This document shows positions 1-8,592 of a DNA stretch of 64,000 nt, in pieces (the first letter of the stretch is position 1; every line of letters begins with the position of its first letter). The notes below the pieces were generated by a model. That model worked only from the letters and a program-made list of their open reading frames with translations. It was not told where the DNA came from and ran no database searches. Made by a program: the position numbers and the translations under genes. Location of the stretch: positions 1 to 64,000 of the forward strand of contig NZ_JALJRZ010000007.1 of NCBI RefSeq assembly GCF_024519435.1, read 5' to 3'. The stretch is from Terrabacter sp. Ter38 (GTDB lineage Bacteria > Actinomycetota > Actinomycetes > Actinomycetales > Dermatophilaceae).

Positions 1-210
1 GACCGCGGCGGCTACCGCCCGTCGAGCGGTGGCAGCAGCGACCGTGGCGGCTACCGGTCGGACGACCGTCGCTCCGGTGGCAGCAGCGACCGTGGCGGCT
101 ACCGCCCGTCGAGCGGTGGCAGCAGCGACCGCGGCGGCTACCGGTCGGACGACCGTCGCTCCGGTGGCAGCAGCGACCGCGGTGGGTACCGCTCCGACGA
201 CCGTCGCTCC
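1..210 (+). repeat. Alternating 39/48-nt in-frame tandem repeats
   Basis: Nearly identical blocks of 39 and 48 nt alternate, together an 87-nt unit, and stay in frame within the first gene. They run off the left edge of the window. Sequence identity between copies suggests recent expansion or slippage. Confidence 0.8.
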
Positions 211-1122
211 GGTGGCGGGCGCGACGACCGTGGTCCCCGACGTTTCGACGATCGTCCTCGAGGCGGTTCGGGTCGTCCCCAGGACGACGACCGTCGCGGT
301 GGCGCTCGACTGACCCCGAAGTCCCCGAGGAAGCCCGAGCCCGCCATCCGCGAGGGCGTCACCGGACAAGAGGTAGACCGGGGCGTCAAGAACCAGCTGC
401 GCACGCTGTCCAAGGAGAACGCCGAGGGCGTCGCCCAGCACCTCGTCATGGTGGCCGAGCTGCTCGACGTCGAGCCCGAGGCGGCCTTGGCCCACGCCGA
501 GACCGCGGTGCGCCGCGCCGGACGCGTGCCGGCGGCCCGTGAGTCCCTCGGTCTCGTGGCGTATCGCCTCGGCGACTGGGCGCGGGCGCTCGGGGAGTTC
601 CGCACGGTCCGGCGTCTCTCGGGTTCGAGTCACCTGCTCCCGCTCATGGTCGACTGCGAGCGGGCCCTCGGACGTCACGACAAGGCGCTCGAGCTCGCCC
701 AGTCCGACGAGGCCGCCAACCTGGCTATCGACGACCGTGTCGAGCTGGCGATCGTCGTCTCCGGGATCCGCCGTGACCTGGGTCAGCTGGATGCCGCGGT
801 CGCCGGCCTCAGCGATCTGGTCAAGCGGATCAACCCGAACCGCCCCTCCGCGGCGCGGCTCTTCTATGCCTTCGCGGACGCGAAGCTCGCCGCCGGCGAC
901 CTCGAGGTCGCGCGCGACTGGTTCGCCCGGGCGGCGGATGCCGACCACGAGCTGACCACTGATGCGGCGGAGCGGCTCGAGGAGCTCGACGGTGTCGACG
1001 TCACCGACCTGCTCGGCGACGAGGACGAGGACGGTCCGGAGCTCTACAGCGACGCGGACGACGACGACGCGGACGACGACGACGCGGACGACGACGACGA
1101 GGACGATCACGACGAGCGCTGA
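1..1122 (+). CDS. TPR-like protein with Arg/Gly-rich N-terminal repeats (5' partial)
   Basis: The frame is open from base 1 to the TGA at 1120-1122, so the gene starts upstream; an ATG at 448 is internal. Codons 1-103 are low complexity: alternating 39- and 48-nt units encode GGSSDRGGYRPSS and GGSSDRGGYRSDDRRS, giving a disordered, basic Arg/Gly/Tyr-rich segment. Codons about 104-335 are Ala/Leu-rich helices of TPR type (phrases such as AYRLGDWARALGEF). Codons about 340-373 form an acidic tail built from a 15-nt repeat (DADDD units). The position before the HAD gene, tlyA, nadK and recN matches mycobacterial Rv1691, a TPR protein. Role unknown; protein or RNA binding is a guess. A strong hairpin follows the stop. 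Confidence 0.8.
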   Translation, partial: DRGGYRPSSGGSSDRGGYRSDDRRSGGSSDRGGYRPSSGGSSDRGGYRSDDRRSGGSSDRGGYRSDDRRSGGGRDDRGPRRFDDRPRGGSGRPQDDDRRGGARLTPKSPRKPEPAIREGVTGQEVDRGVKNQLRTLSKENAEGVAQHLVMVAELLDVEPEAALAHAETAVRRAGRVPAARESLGLVAYRLGDWARALGEFRTVRRLSGSSHLLPLMVDCERALGRHDKALELAQSDEAANLAIDDRVELAIVVSGIRRDLGQLDAAVAGLSDLVKRINPNRPSAARLFYAFADAKLAAGDLEVARDWFARAADADHELTTDAAERLEELDGVDVTDLLGDEDEDGPELYSDADDDDADDDDADDDDEDDHDER

Positions 1123-1135
1123 GTGCCTCACCCGG

Positions 1136-1166
1136 AACGGGCCCGACCTCCACGGTCGGGCCCGTT
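1136..1166 (+). terminator. Hairpin terminator after the TPR gene
   Basis: A perfect 13-bp stem (AACGGGCCCGACC / GGTCGGGCCCGTT) with loop TCCAC lies 14 nt after the stop codon. There is only a short pyrimidine tail and no clear U-tract, as is common in high-GC actinobacteria. Confidence 0.75.
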
Positions 1167-1230
1167 CTGCGTTCCGGACGGACAGGTCTCGCGGACGAAT
1201 CCGGCCGTAGGGTCTGGCCCAGGAGGACCC

Positions 1231-2289
1231 ATGGACACGGAGACATCGACGCAACCGCTCATCGCGCGCTACGACGGGGTGGTGTGCGACCTCGACGGTG
1301 TCGTCTACCGCGGAGCGGATGCTGTCCCGGGTGCCGCGAAGGCGCTGCAGGACATCGTGGCTCGGGGAGTTCGAGTCGTCTATGCGACGAACAACGCGTC
1401 CCGCATCCCGAGCGAGGTGGCCACCCAGATCGCCGGCCTCGGTGCGCCCGCGACGGCATCCGACGTCGTGTCGAGCGCGCAGGCGGGGGCCGCCCGGCTC
1501 GCCACCGACCTGTCACCGGGAGCTGCCGTCCTCGCGCTGGGCGGCGAGGGTGTCGTCGAGGCGCTGCGTGATGCGGGCCTCACCCCCGTCGTCGTCGGCG
1601 ACGACGAGGGACCTGGGCCGGACGTGGTCGATGCCGTGCTGCAGGGCTTCGGCAAGGAGCTGCGCGTGCGCGACTTCGAGACGGCGGCGCGACTCCTGAC
1701 GACCGGTATGCCGTGGGTCGCGACGAACGACGACGCGACCCTGCCGCTGCCGTGGGGCCAGTCCCCGGGGAACGGTGCCTACGTCGACCTCCTCGCCCTC
1801 GCTCTCGGACGTCGCCCACTCGTCGTCGGGAAGCCGCACCCGCCGCTCTACGGCCTCGCCCTCGAGCGCCTCGGCACCCTCGCCGCCAGAACGCTCGCAG
1901 TCGGCGACCGTATCGGCACCGACATCGTCGGCGCCGAGGCCGCCGACCTGGACTCGGCTTGGGTCCTCACCGGCGTCGACCGACCCTCCGACCTCGTGGC
2001 GAGCGCGTCGTCGCCCACCTACGTCGTCGCCTCCCTGGCCGACCTCCTGAGGCCGTATGCCGCCCCGCTGGCCGACGCCGGCGGCTGGAGCTACGGCGCC
2101 GCACGGGTGGTGCTCGACGGCGACGATCTCGTCGTCGAGCGGGGGAGCGCGGACCCGATCGAGGTGGTGCGAGCGGGCCTGGCGGCCCTGCTGGCGTCCC
2201 GCGACGAGGGAGCACCTTCCGAGCACCTCCGTCGGGCGGCAGCGACGCTCGACGGCCTGCTCGACGACTCACCGACCTCGACCCGGTAG
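1231..2289 (+). CDS. HAD-IIA family phosphatase
   Basis: This 352-residue protein belongs to the HAD superfamily, subfamily IIA. Motif I is DLDGVVYRG with the nucleophile and acid/base at Asp20 and Asp22; motif II is ATNNAS near residue 53; the lysine of motif III lies in VVGKPHPP; motif IV is AVGDRIGTDI. The ATG at 1231 is chosen because AGGAGGA lies directly upstream at 1221-1227; the frame is open further upstream. The syntenic M. tuberculosis Rv1692 has been described as a glycerol-3-phosphate phosphatase, so a phospholipid-recycling role is possible here, but the substrate cannot be read from sequence. The C-terminus of about 60 residues is an extension beyond the HAD core. Confidence 0.9.
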   Translation: MDTETSTQPLIARYDGVVCDLDGVVYRGADAVPGAAKALQDIVARGVRVVYATNNASRIPSEVATQIAGLGAPATASDVVSSAQAGAARLATDLSPGAAVLALGGEGVVEALRDAGLTPVVVGDDEGPGPDVVDAVLQGFGKELRVRDFETAARLLTTGMPWVATNDDATLPLPWGQSPGNGAYVDLLALALGRRPLVVGKPHPPLYGLALERLGTLAARTLAVGDRIGTDIVGAEAADLDSAWVLTGVDRPSDLVASASSPTYVVASLADLLRPYAAPLADAGGWSYGAARVVLDGDDLVVERGSADPIEVVRAGLAALLASRDEGAPSEHLRRAAATLDGLLDDSPTSTR

Positions 2290-2292
2290 CGT
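2287..2292 (+). promoter_or_regulatory. Putative -10 box (TAGCGT) fused to the stop codon of the HAD gene
   Basis: TAGCGT fits TANNNT and begins with the TAG stop of the HAD gene (2287-2289). A start site near 2299 would give a leader of about 30 nt with GGAGG before the next ATG. No convincing -35 was found. Confidence 0.35.
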
Positions 2293-2329
2293 GACCGCAG
2301 CGGACAACCACTCGGCACGGAGGCAGCAC

Positions 2330-2785
2330 ATGTTCGGCGACAGCGACTCTCGACGCGACGATCTCGGGTCCGGCGAACCGCTCGAGGTCGCCGAGGATCT
2401 CGACCCGATGGACTCGGGCACCGGCGAGAGTGACGACGCGGTCGACGAGTGGGACGACTCCGACGACCAGTCCGACGACGTCAGCGATGCAGACGTGTCA
2501 GGAGATGACCTCGAGGACGTCGCCCATGAGGACGATGACGACAGGGACGCCGGCGACGGCGACTCCCGGAGCGACGACGACACCTCGACGGCCGAGGTGC
2601 CCTACGCTCCGCTGGACGCGACGCCAGACGTGCCCACCCCACCCCTGACGGGTGACCAGGCGGTCGACGAGGCGATGATGCGTCTGGCCGAGTCGCAGGC
2701 CGGGTCGTTCGCCGAGCGGATCGAGTCGGGCGAGCACGCCCACCGCAGCCTGCAGAGTCGCCTCGGCGGTCTGGGTGGCGCGTGA
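2330..2785 (+). CDS. Small acidic hypothetical protein
   Basis: This is a 151-residue protein with no recognised domain. Roughly the first 90 residues are dominated by Asp, Ser and Glu and should be disordered; the last 50 form a predicted helix (phrases AVDEAMMRLAES and SFAERIESGEHAHR). The ATG at 2330 follows GGAGG at 2318-2322 by a suitable distance. Its position between the HAD gene and tlyA matches the small mycobacterial gene Rv1693, so this is a conserved but uncharacterised locus. It overlaps tlyA by four bases (GTGA), implying translational coupling. Confidence 0.8.
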   Translation: MFGDSDSRRDDLGSGEPLEVAEDLDPMDSGTGESDDAVDEWDDSDDQSDDVSDADVSGDDLEDVAHEDDDDRDAGDGDSRSDDDTSTAEVPYAPLDATPDVPTPPLTGDQAVDEAMMRLAESQAGSFAERIESGEHAHRSLQSRLGGLGGA

Positions 2786-3582
2786 CCCGTCGTCTCGACG
2801 TCGAGCTCGTCGCCCGCGGTCTGGCCCGATCGCGCACCCAGGCTCGTGAGCTCGTCACCGCCGGCGTGGTGCTCGTCGACGGCCGCCCGGCCGGCAAGCC
2901 CGCGCTGACCGTCGACGACTCGTCGGCCATCGAGCTGACGCGTGAGCCCGACCGCTGGGTGGGCCGCGCGGCCGTCAAGCTGCTCCATGCCCTCGACACG
3001 TGGCCGGTCCCCGTCGACGGCAGGCGGTGCCTCGACGTCGGTGCGAGCACGGGTGGTTTCACCCAGGTGCTCCTCGAGCGCGGCGCCACCCACGTGACGG
3101 CCCTCGACGTCGGCCACGGCCAGCTCGTCGCGTCGATCGGTGCCGACCCGCGCGTGCGCGACCTTCCGGGCACCAACATCCGTGACGTCGAGGTCGACGC
3201 GCTCGGCGGCCTCTTCGACCTCGTCGTGTCCGACCTCAGCTTCATCTCGCTCGCCATCGCCCTGCCCGCCATCCGACCTCTCGTCACCGGCGACGGCGAC
3301 GTCGTCGTCCTGGTCAAGCCGCAGTTCGAGGTGGGCCGCGAGCGGCTCAGCCGTACCGGAGTCGTCACCTCGCCGCACGAGCGCCGCCGGGTGCTGCGCG
3401 ACGTGGCCCAGGTCGCGACCGACCTCCACCTGCACCTCCACGGCGCGACGGCCAGCCCCATCGCGGGGGGCGACGGCAACCGGGAGTTCCTGTTCTGGCT
3501 CGCCCCGAGACCCGTCCCGGGCGCCTCGGTGACGGCCATGGATGACATGCTGGAGGCCGTCGACCTGGAAGGAGTCCCGTGA
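2782..3582 (+). CDS. tlyA: TlyA family rRNA (cytidine-2'-O)-methyltransferase
   Basis: This 266-residue protein has the two domains of TlyA: an N-terminal S4 RNA-binding domain (about residues 1-60, with TRRLDVELVARGLARSR) and an FtsJ-like Rossmann methyltransferase (LDVGASTGGFTQVLLERGA for SAM, DLSFISL further on). In mycobacteria TlyA 2'-O-methylates 16S and 23S rRNA and is needed for capreomycin sensitivity; the same activity is inferred here. The GTG start at 2782 overlaps the previous stop and the gene overlaps the NAD kinase gene by four bases. Confidence 0.93.
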   Translation: MTRRLDVELVARGLARSRTQARELVTAGVVLVDGRPAGKPALTVDDSSAIELTREPDRWVGRAAVKLLHALDTWPVPVDGRRCLDVGASTGGFTQVLLERGATHVTALDVGHGQLVASIGADPRVRDLPGTNIRDVEVDALGGLFDLVVSDLSFISLAIALPAIRPLVTGDGDVVVLVKPQFEVGRERLSRTGVVTSPHERRRVLRDVAQVATDLHLHLHGATASPIAGGDGNREFLFWLAPRPVPGASVTAMDDMLEAVDLEGVP

Positions 3583-4526
3583 CGCGCCGCATCCTGCTCG
3601 TGGCCCACCCGAGGCGCCCCGAGGCACTGACGGTCGCCAAGGGCGTCGTGCAACGCCTCACCCATCTCGGCATCGACGTGTCCCTCCAGGCCGACGAGGC
3701 CGAGGCCCTCGACCTCAAGGACAGCTCGCGCGTGCACATCGCGTCCGCCGAGGAGCAGGTCGCGGAGGGGTGCGACCTCGTCGTGGTGCTCGGCGGCGAC
3801 GGGACCATCCTGCGCGGAGCCGAGTTCGCCCGCAGCGTCGACGTGCCGCTCCTCGGGGTCAACCTCGGCCACGTGGGCTTCCTGGCGGAGGCCGAGCGCG
3901 ACGACCTCGACGCCACGGTCGAGCACATCGCGAGCAACGACTACGCCGTCGAGGAGCGCATGACGCTCCACGTCGACGCGAAGCTGCACGGCGACCTCAT
4001 CGCGAGCAGCTGGGCCCTCAACGAGGTCAGCGTCGAGAAGGCCGCCCGCGAGCGGATGCTCGAGGTCACCGTCGAGGTCGACGGGCGCCCGCTGTCGAGC
4101 TGGGGCTGCGACGGCGTCATCGTCTCCACGCCTACGGGCTCCACGGCGTACGCCTTCTCGGCCGGCGGGCCGGTCGTCTGGCCGCAGGTCGAGGCCATGC
4201 TCCTGGTGCCCAGTGCGGCCCACGCGCTCTTCGCCCGACCGCTCGTGCTGGGCCCCGACACCCACCTGGCCGTCGAGATCAAGGCGGCCACCGAGGGCGC
4301 AGGAGTCATGTGGTGCGACGGCCGACGTCACGTCGACCTCCCCCCGGGGGCCCGCATCGAGGTCCGCCGGGGGCTGCGCCCGCTCCGCCTCGCCCGGCTG
4401 ACGAGCGCACCGTTCACCGACCGTCTCGTCGCGAAGTTCGACCTCTCGGTCGCCGGGTGGCGCGGCAACGGCGACACCGCCTCGCCCGTGGACGACGTCG
4501 ACGACGGTGAGGGTGGCCGGCCCTAA
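3579..4526 (+). CDS. nadK: NAD kinase
   Basis: ATP- or polyphosphate-dependent NAD kinase of 315 residues, producing NADP. The diagnostic GGDGT motif sits in VVLGGDGTILRGAEF, followed by GVNLGHVGFLAE; the STPTGSTAY motif of the second domain is also present. The GTG start overlaps the tlyA stop as GTGA. The gene ends in TAA at 4524-4526, and that stop forms the start of a possible -10 box (TAAGGT) for recN. Confidence 0.95.
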   Translation: MTRRILLVAHPRRPEALTVAKGVVQRLTHLGIDVSLQADEAEALDLKDSSRVHIASAEEQVAEGCDLVVVLGGDGTILRGAEFARSVDVPLLGVNLGHVGFLAEAERDDLDATVEHIASNDYAVEERMTLHVDAKLHGDLIASSWALNEVSVEKAARERMLEVTVEVDGRPLSSWGCDGVIVSTPTGSTAYAFSAGGPVVWPQVEAMLLVPSAAHALFARPLVLGPDTHLAVEIKAATEGAGVMWCDGRRHVDLPPGARIEVRRGLRPLRLARLTSAPFTDRLVAKFDLSVAGWRGNGDTASPVDDVDDGEGGRP

Positions 4527-4529
4527 GGT
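4524..4529 (+). promoter_or_regulatory. Putative leaderless -10 (TAAGGT) before recN, fused to a stop codon
   Basis: TAAGGT starts with the TAA stop of nadK and lies exactly six bases before the recN GTG, the spacing of leaderless actinobacterial promoters. AAGGTGG could instead act as a Shine-Dalgarno, so both readings are open. Confidence 0.4.
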
Positions 4530-4535
4530 GGACCC

Positions 4536-6329
4536 GTGTTCAGCCAGATGAGGATCCGGGGCGTCGGTGTCATCGACGACGCCGTCCTCGACCTGAGCCC
4601 CGGGCTCAACGTGCTCACGGGTGAGACCGGCGCCGGCAAGACCATGGTCGTGTCGGGGCTCGGCCTGTTGCTCGGGGAGCGCGCCGACTCCGGCCTCGTG
4701 CGCACCGGTTCGGCCTCGGCGCTCGTCGAGGGCGTCGTGCAGCTGCCCCTGGACCACCCGGCTCTCGTCCGGGCCGACGAGGCCGGTGCCGACCACGAGG
4801 ACGGCGAGCTCGTCATCGCCCGCACCATCGCCGCGGCCGGCCGGTCGCGCGCCCACGTCGGGGGTCGCACGGCGCCGGTCTCCGTGCTCGCCGAGCTCGG
4901 CCAGATGCTCGTGGCCGTGCACGGTCAGGCGGACCAGTGGCGGCTCAGACAGGGCGATGCCCACCGCGTCGTGCTCGACGACTTCGGAGGTTCCGACCTC
5001 ACGGCACTCCGCGACCGCGTCGGCGAGCTCTACGACCGCTGGCGTGCGTCGGCCCGCGAGCACGAGCGCCTCGTGTCTGAGGCGCGAGAGCGCGCCCGCG
5101 AGATCGACTCGCTCACCGCCTCGCTCGAGGAGATCGAGGCCGTCGACCCCCAGCCCGGCGAGGACGTCGCGCTGCGGGCCGAGGACGAGCGCCTCGCGCA
5201 CGCCGACACGCTCCGGCTGGCCGCAGCCCAGGCGCTCGCCGATCTCAGCGGCGACGAGTATGCCGCCGAGCCGGCTCCGAACGTCCGTGACCTCATCGGG
5301 TCGGCGCGGGCGGCGCTCGGCCCGGCCACGGCGCACGACCAGGCTCTCGCCGGGCTCGACGAGCGCCTGCACGAGGTGGGCACGCTCGTGACGGACCTGT
5401 CGGCCGACCTCACGGCATACCTCCAGGACGTCGACCTCGACCCGGAGCGGCTCGGCTTCGTGCAGGAGCGGCGGGCCGCGCTCGGGGTCCTCACGCGCAA
5501 GTACGGCGAGACCGTCGACGAGGTGCTCGAGTGGTCCGGCCGCGGGGCGGCACGCCTCGACGAGCTCGTGACCGCCGACGACCGCGTCGAGCGGCTCGGC
5601 GCCGAGGTGGCCGAGCTCGAGTCGTCGGTCGTCGCGGCCGCCCTCTCACTGTCCGAGGCTCGCCGTGCCGCCGGTGACGACTTCGGCACCCGTGTCTCGG
5701 AGGAGCTCTCGCACCTGGCGATGGGCAAGGCCGTCGTCCACGTCGAGCTGCGCCGGCGCACCGACCCCGAGGGCGTGGCCCTGCCCGACGGTGACCGCGT
5801 GCGACTGGCCCGACACGGCATCGACGACGTCGAGATCCTGCTCGCGGCCAATCCCGGAGCCGCGCCGCGCAGCGTCGCCCGGGCCGCCTCGGGCGGTGAG
5901 CTCTCCCGCGTCATGCTCGCTCTCGAGGTCGTCGGCTCGCGCAGCGCCTTGGGTGAGGCGGCGAGCGGGCCACCCACCTTCGTCTTCGACGAGGTCGACG
6001 CCGGTGTCGGCGGTCGGGCGGCCCTCGACGTGGGTGCCCGGCTGGCTGCCCTCGCCGAGCACGCCCAGGTCATCGTCGTCACCCACCTCGCCCAGGTGGC
6101 AGCGTTCGCCGACCGCCACCTCGTCGTGCACAAGGCCGACGACGGCCGCATCACCTCGAGCAGCGTCACCGTCGTCGACGGTGACGCCCGGCTGCGGGAG
6201 CTGTCGCGGATGATGGGCGGCGACCCCGACTCCGAGGCGGGACTGGCCCATGCCGGAGACCTGCTCGAGCAGACGAGCGGTGCCCGGGTGGGCACGCGTC
6301 CGAGCGCCCGCAGCGGCGCACGCGCCTGA
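4536..6329 (+). CDS. recN: DNA repair protein RecN
   Basis: SMC-like ATPase of 597 residues acting in double-strand break repair. Walker A is LTGETGAGKTM near residue 30; the ABC signature ASGGELSRVML and Walker B TFVFDEVDAGVGG lie in the C-terminal lobe; the middle third is an Ala/Glu/Arg-rich coiled coil. The length is typical. It starts at GTG 4536, nine bases after the nadK stop. The position after tlyA and nadK is the standard actinobacterial arrangement. Confidence 0.95.
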   Translation: MFSQMRIRGVGVIDDAVLDLSPGLNVLTGETGAGKTMVVSGLGLLLGERADSGLVRTGSASALVEGVVQLPLDHPALVRADEAGADHEDGELVIARTIAAAGRSRAHVGGRTAPVSVLAELGQMLVAVHGQADQWRLRQGDAHRVVLDDFGGSDLTALRDRVGELYDRWRASAREHERLVSEARERAREIDSLTASLEEIEAVDPQPGEDVALRAEDERLAHADTLRLAAAQALADLSGDEYAAEPAPNVRDLIGSARAALGPATAHDQALAGLDERLHEVGTLVTDLSADLTAYLQDVDLDPERLGFVQERRAALGVLTRKYGETVDEVLEWSGRGAARLDELVTADDRVERLGAEVAELESSVVAAALSLSEARRAAGDDFGTRVSEELSHLAMGKAVVHVELRRRTDPEGVALPDGDRVRLARHGIDDVEILLAANPGAAPRSVARAASGGELSRVMLALEVVGSRSALGEAASGPPTFVFDEVDAGVGGRAALDVGARLAALAEHAQVIVVTHLAQVAAFADRHLVVHKADDGRITSSSVTVVDGDARLRELSRMMGGDPDSEAGLAHAGDLLEQTSGARVGTRPSARSGARA

Positions 6330-6469
6330 GTCCCGTCGCGGCACCGTCCTGCGCCCAGCGCAGCCGTCGGAGCTCCGTCCCGAAGGTCGTCCGGGGCGTC
6401 GTCCGAGCCGGGCCACGGCCCGGACCGATGGGGTCGCCGACCCACCGACGTGGCACGATTGAGGCCATC

Positions 6470-7651
6470 ATGGCCCTCTCCATCCGACGTCGCTCGCACG
6501 CCCGGGACACCGGTCCCGGCGTGGTCGGCACCGCGCGCGTCGACCGGCGCACCAAGGCGCTGACGAAGCGGCTGCAGCCGGGCGACATCGCCGTCATCGA
6601 CCACGCGGACCTCGACAAGGTGAGCGCGGACGCTCTCGTCACCGTGCGCCCTGCAGCCGTCGTCAACGCGAGCGCCTCGATCAGCGGTCGCTACCCGAAC
6701 CTCGGACCCCAGATCCTCGTCGAGGCCGGCATCCCCGTGCTCGACGCCGCCGGCCCGGCGGTCATGGCACTCACCGACGGTCAGACGGTGCGCCTCGACG
6801 GTGCCGACCTGTGGTCGGGGGAGACCCGGGTCGCGACGGGCACGCTGCTCGACGTCGAGGCCGTCCAAGCCCAGATGCACGAGGCGCGGGCCGGGCTCGC
6901 CGTGCAGATCGAGGCCTTCGCGACGAACACGATGGAGTACATCCGCAAGGAGCGTGACCTCCTCCTCGACGGCATCGGCGTGCCCCCCATCACCACCCAG
7001 CTCGACGGCCGGCACTGCCTCATCGTCGTGCGCGGCTACCACTACCGCGAGGACCTCGAGACCTTGCGGCCCTACATCCGTGAGTACCGCCCGATCCTCA
7101 TCGGGGTCGACGGCGGCGCCGACGCCATCCTCGAGTCCGGCCACCAGCCCGACCTCATCGTCGGCGACATGGACTCCGTCTCGGACAGGGCCCTGCGCTG
7201 CGGCGCAGAGATCGTCGTGCACGCCTACCGCGACGGGCGCGCCCCCGGCCTCGCCCGGGTGGAGGCTCTCGGGATCACGCCGGTCGTCTTTCCCGCCGCG
7301 GGCACGAGCGAGGACGTCGCGATGCTCCTCGCCGACGACTCCGGTGCCGAGCTCATCGTCGCCGTCGGGACCCACGTCACCCTCGTCGAGTTCCTCGACA
7401 AGGGTCGCGACGGACAGGCGTCGACGTTCCTCACGCGCCTGCGCGTCGGCAGCAAGCTCGTCGACGCCAAGGGCGTGAGCCAGCTCTACCGCGCCCGCAT
7501 CCCGGGCCGACTGCTCGTGACGATGCTGCTCGCCGGTGTGCTCGCCTTCTGCGCAGCCCTCGCGTCGACGCCGGCCGGGCAGGCGTGGCTGCAGGTCCTC
7601 GCCGCCCGCTGGGACGACCTCTGGACCGCCATCGTTGGGATCTTCACGTGA
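6470..7651 (+). CDS. steA: SteA-like cytokinetic ring protein with TPK-like domain
   Basis: This 393-residue protein resembles SteA, which in Corynebacterium glutamicum acts with SteB at the division septum and influences activation of the peptidoglycan hydrolase RipA. The central domain has thiamin pyrophosphokinase-like motifs: DGGAD at residues 214-218 and VGDMDS at 231-236. One membrane helix lies near the C-terminus (LLVTMLLAGVLAFCAALA), leaving a short tail. The ATG at 6470 follows GAGG. It overlaps steB by four bases (GTGA), consistent with partnership. Whether the TPK-like site is catalytic is unknown. Confidence 0.85.
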   Translation: MALSIRRRSHARDTGPGVVGTARVDRRTKALTKRLQPGDIAVIDHADLDKVSADALVTVRPAAVVNASASISGRYPNLGPQILVEAGIPVLDAAGPAVMALTDGQTVRLDGADLWSGETRVATGTLLDVEAVQAQMHEARAGLAVQIEAFATNTMEYIRKERDLLLDGIGVPPITTQLDGRHCLIVVRGYHYREDLETLRPYIREYRPILIGVDGGADAILESGHQPDLIVGDMDSVSDRALRCGAEIVVHAYRDGRAPGLARVEALGITPVVFPAAGTSEDVAMLLADDSGAELIVAVGTHVTLVEFLDKGRDGQASTFLTRLRVGSKLVDAKGVSQLYRARIPGRLLVTMLLAGVLAFCAALASTPAGQAWLQVLAARWDDLWTAIVGIFT

Positions 7652-8592
7652 TCGACTTCCGCTACCACCTCGTCTCGATCATCTCGGTCTTCCTCGCCCT
7701 CGCGGTGGGCATCGTGCTCGGGGCGGGCCCCCTGCAGGCCAACCTCGGCAACCAGCTGAGCGACCAGGTCTCCGCCTTGCGCACCGAGAAGCAGGCCCTC
7801 AACGACAAGCTGACGACGAGCGAGAAGCTCGTCGATGCATCCGACGACTACGCGACCGCCGTCCAGCAGCGGGTCGTCAAGGGCCGGCTGTCCGGTCACC
7901 GCGCGGTCGTCGTCGTGCTGCCCTCCGCCGACGGCACGATGACCACGAACCTCGAGGGAGTCGTGACCCAGAGCGGCGCCGGCCTCACCGGCACGGTGAC
8001 GCTGAGCCCCGACTGGTTCGACCCCACCCAGACCGCCGACCGGGCACAGGCGGCCAAGGAGGCCGCGTCGGCCCTCGGGGTCAGCTCCACCGCGACGGGC
8101 GACGAGCTGCTCGTGCAGGTGCTCACCGACCTCGTCGTCTCGACGAGCGACGCCGGCACCTCGGCCCAGCGCACCGCCGCCCTCAAGGTGCTCGTCGACG
8201 CCAACCTCGTGGACAGCTCGGTGGCCGACCTGGCACCTGCCGACCTCGCGGTCGTCGTGTCCGCGGACTACGCCGGCACCGAGTCCGTCGTCGAGTCCCG
8301 CTCCGACGCCATTCGCGCTCTGGTCTCGTCCTTCGCCGGCTCGACGCGATCGACCGTCGTCGCCGGTGGCGAGACGGTTGCTGCTGCGGGCCAGCCCGTG
8401 ACGTCCAACGCCGTCCAGGCCGTGCGTGAGAAGTCCGAGACGGCCGGGATCGTCTCCACCGTCGACCACGCCCGGGCCGGTGACGGACCCGCCACGGTGA
8501 TCCTCGCGGTCGAGGACGCCCTCGACGAGCAGGTCGGACACTTCGGCGTCGCGGCCGGAGCCACCGCCACCGTCCCGCGGGTGCTTCCGTGA
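7648..8592 (+). CDS. steB: SteB/MctB-like membrane-anchored protein
   Basis: A 314-residue protein with one N-terminal membrane helix immediately after the start (IISVFLALAVGIVLG) followed by a coiled-coil stretch (LRTEKQALNDKLTTSEKL) and an extracytoplasmic domain. The family is called MctB (copper transport, mycobacterial Rv1698) or SteB (partner of SteA). Because steA precedes it with a GTGA overlap, the SteB role in septal hydrolase control is preferred. The GTG at 7648 is chosen: it follows the pattern of this operon and places the helix at the N-terminus. Confidence 0.85.
   Translation: MIDFRYHLVSIISVFLALAVGIVLGAGPLQANLGNQLSDQVSALRTEKQALNDKLTTSEKLVDASDDYATAVQQRVVKGRLSGHRAVVVVLPSADGTMTTNLEGVVTQSGAGLTGTVTLSPDWFDPTQTADRAQAAKEAASALGVSSTATGDELLVQVLTDLVVSTSDAGTSAQRTAALKVLVDANLVDSSVADLAPADLAVVVSADYAGTESVVESRSDAIRALVSSFAGSTRSTVVAGGETVAAAGQPVTSNAVQAVREKSETAGIVSTVDHARAGDGPATVILAVEDALDEQVGHFGVAAGATATVPRVLP

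Noticed and set aside
448-1122. ATG 448 as start of the first gene
   Set aside because: The frame is open to base 1 and the upstream repeats stay in frame, so 448 is internal.
2481-5372. Very long antisense ORFs (963 codons here, 781 at 5030-7375, 1027 at 47178-50261 upstream part)
   Set aside because: In such GC-rich DNA the reverse frames stay open by chance; their proteins are compositionally biased and lack motifs, while the opposite strand carries clear families.
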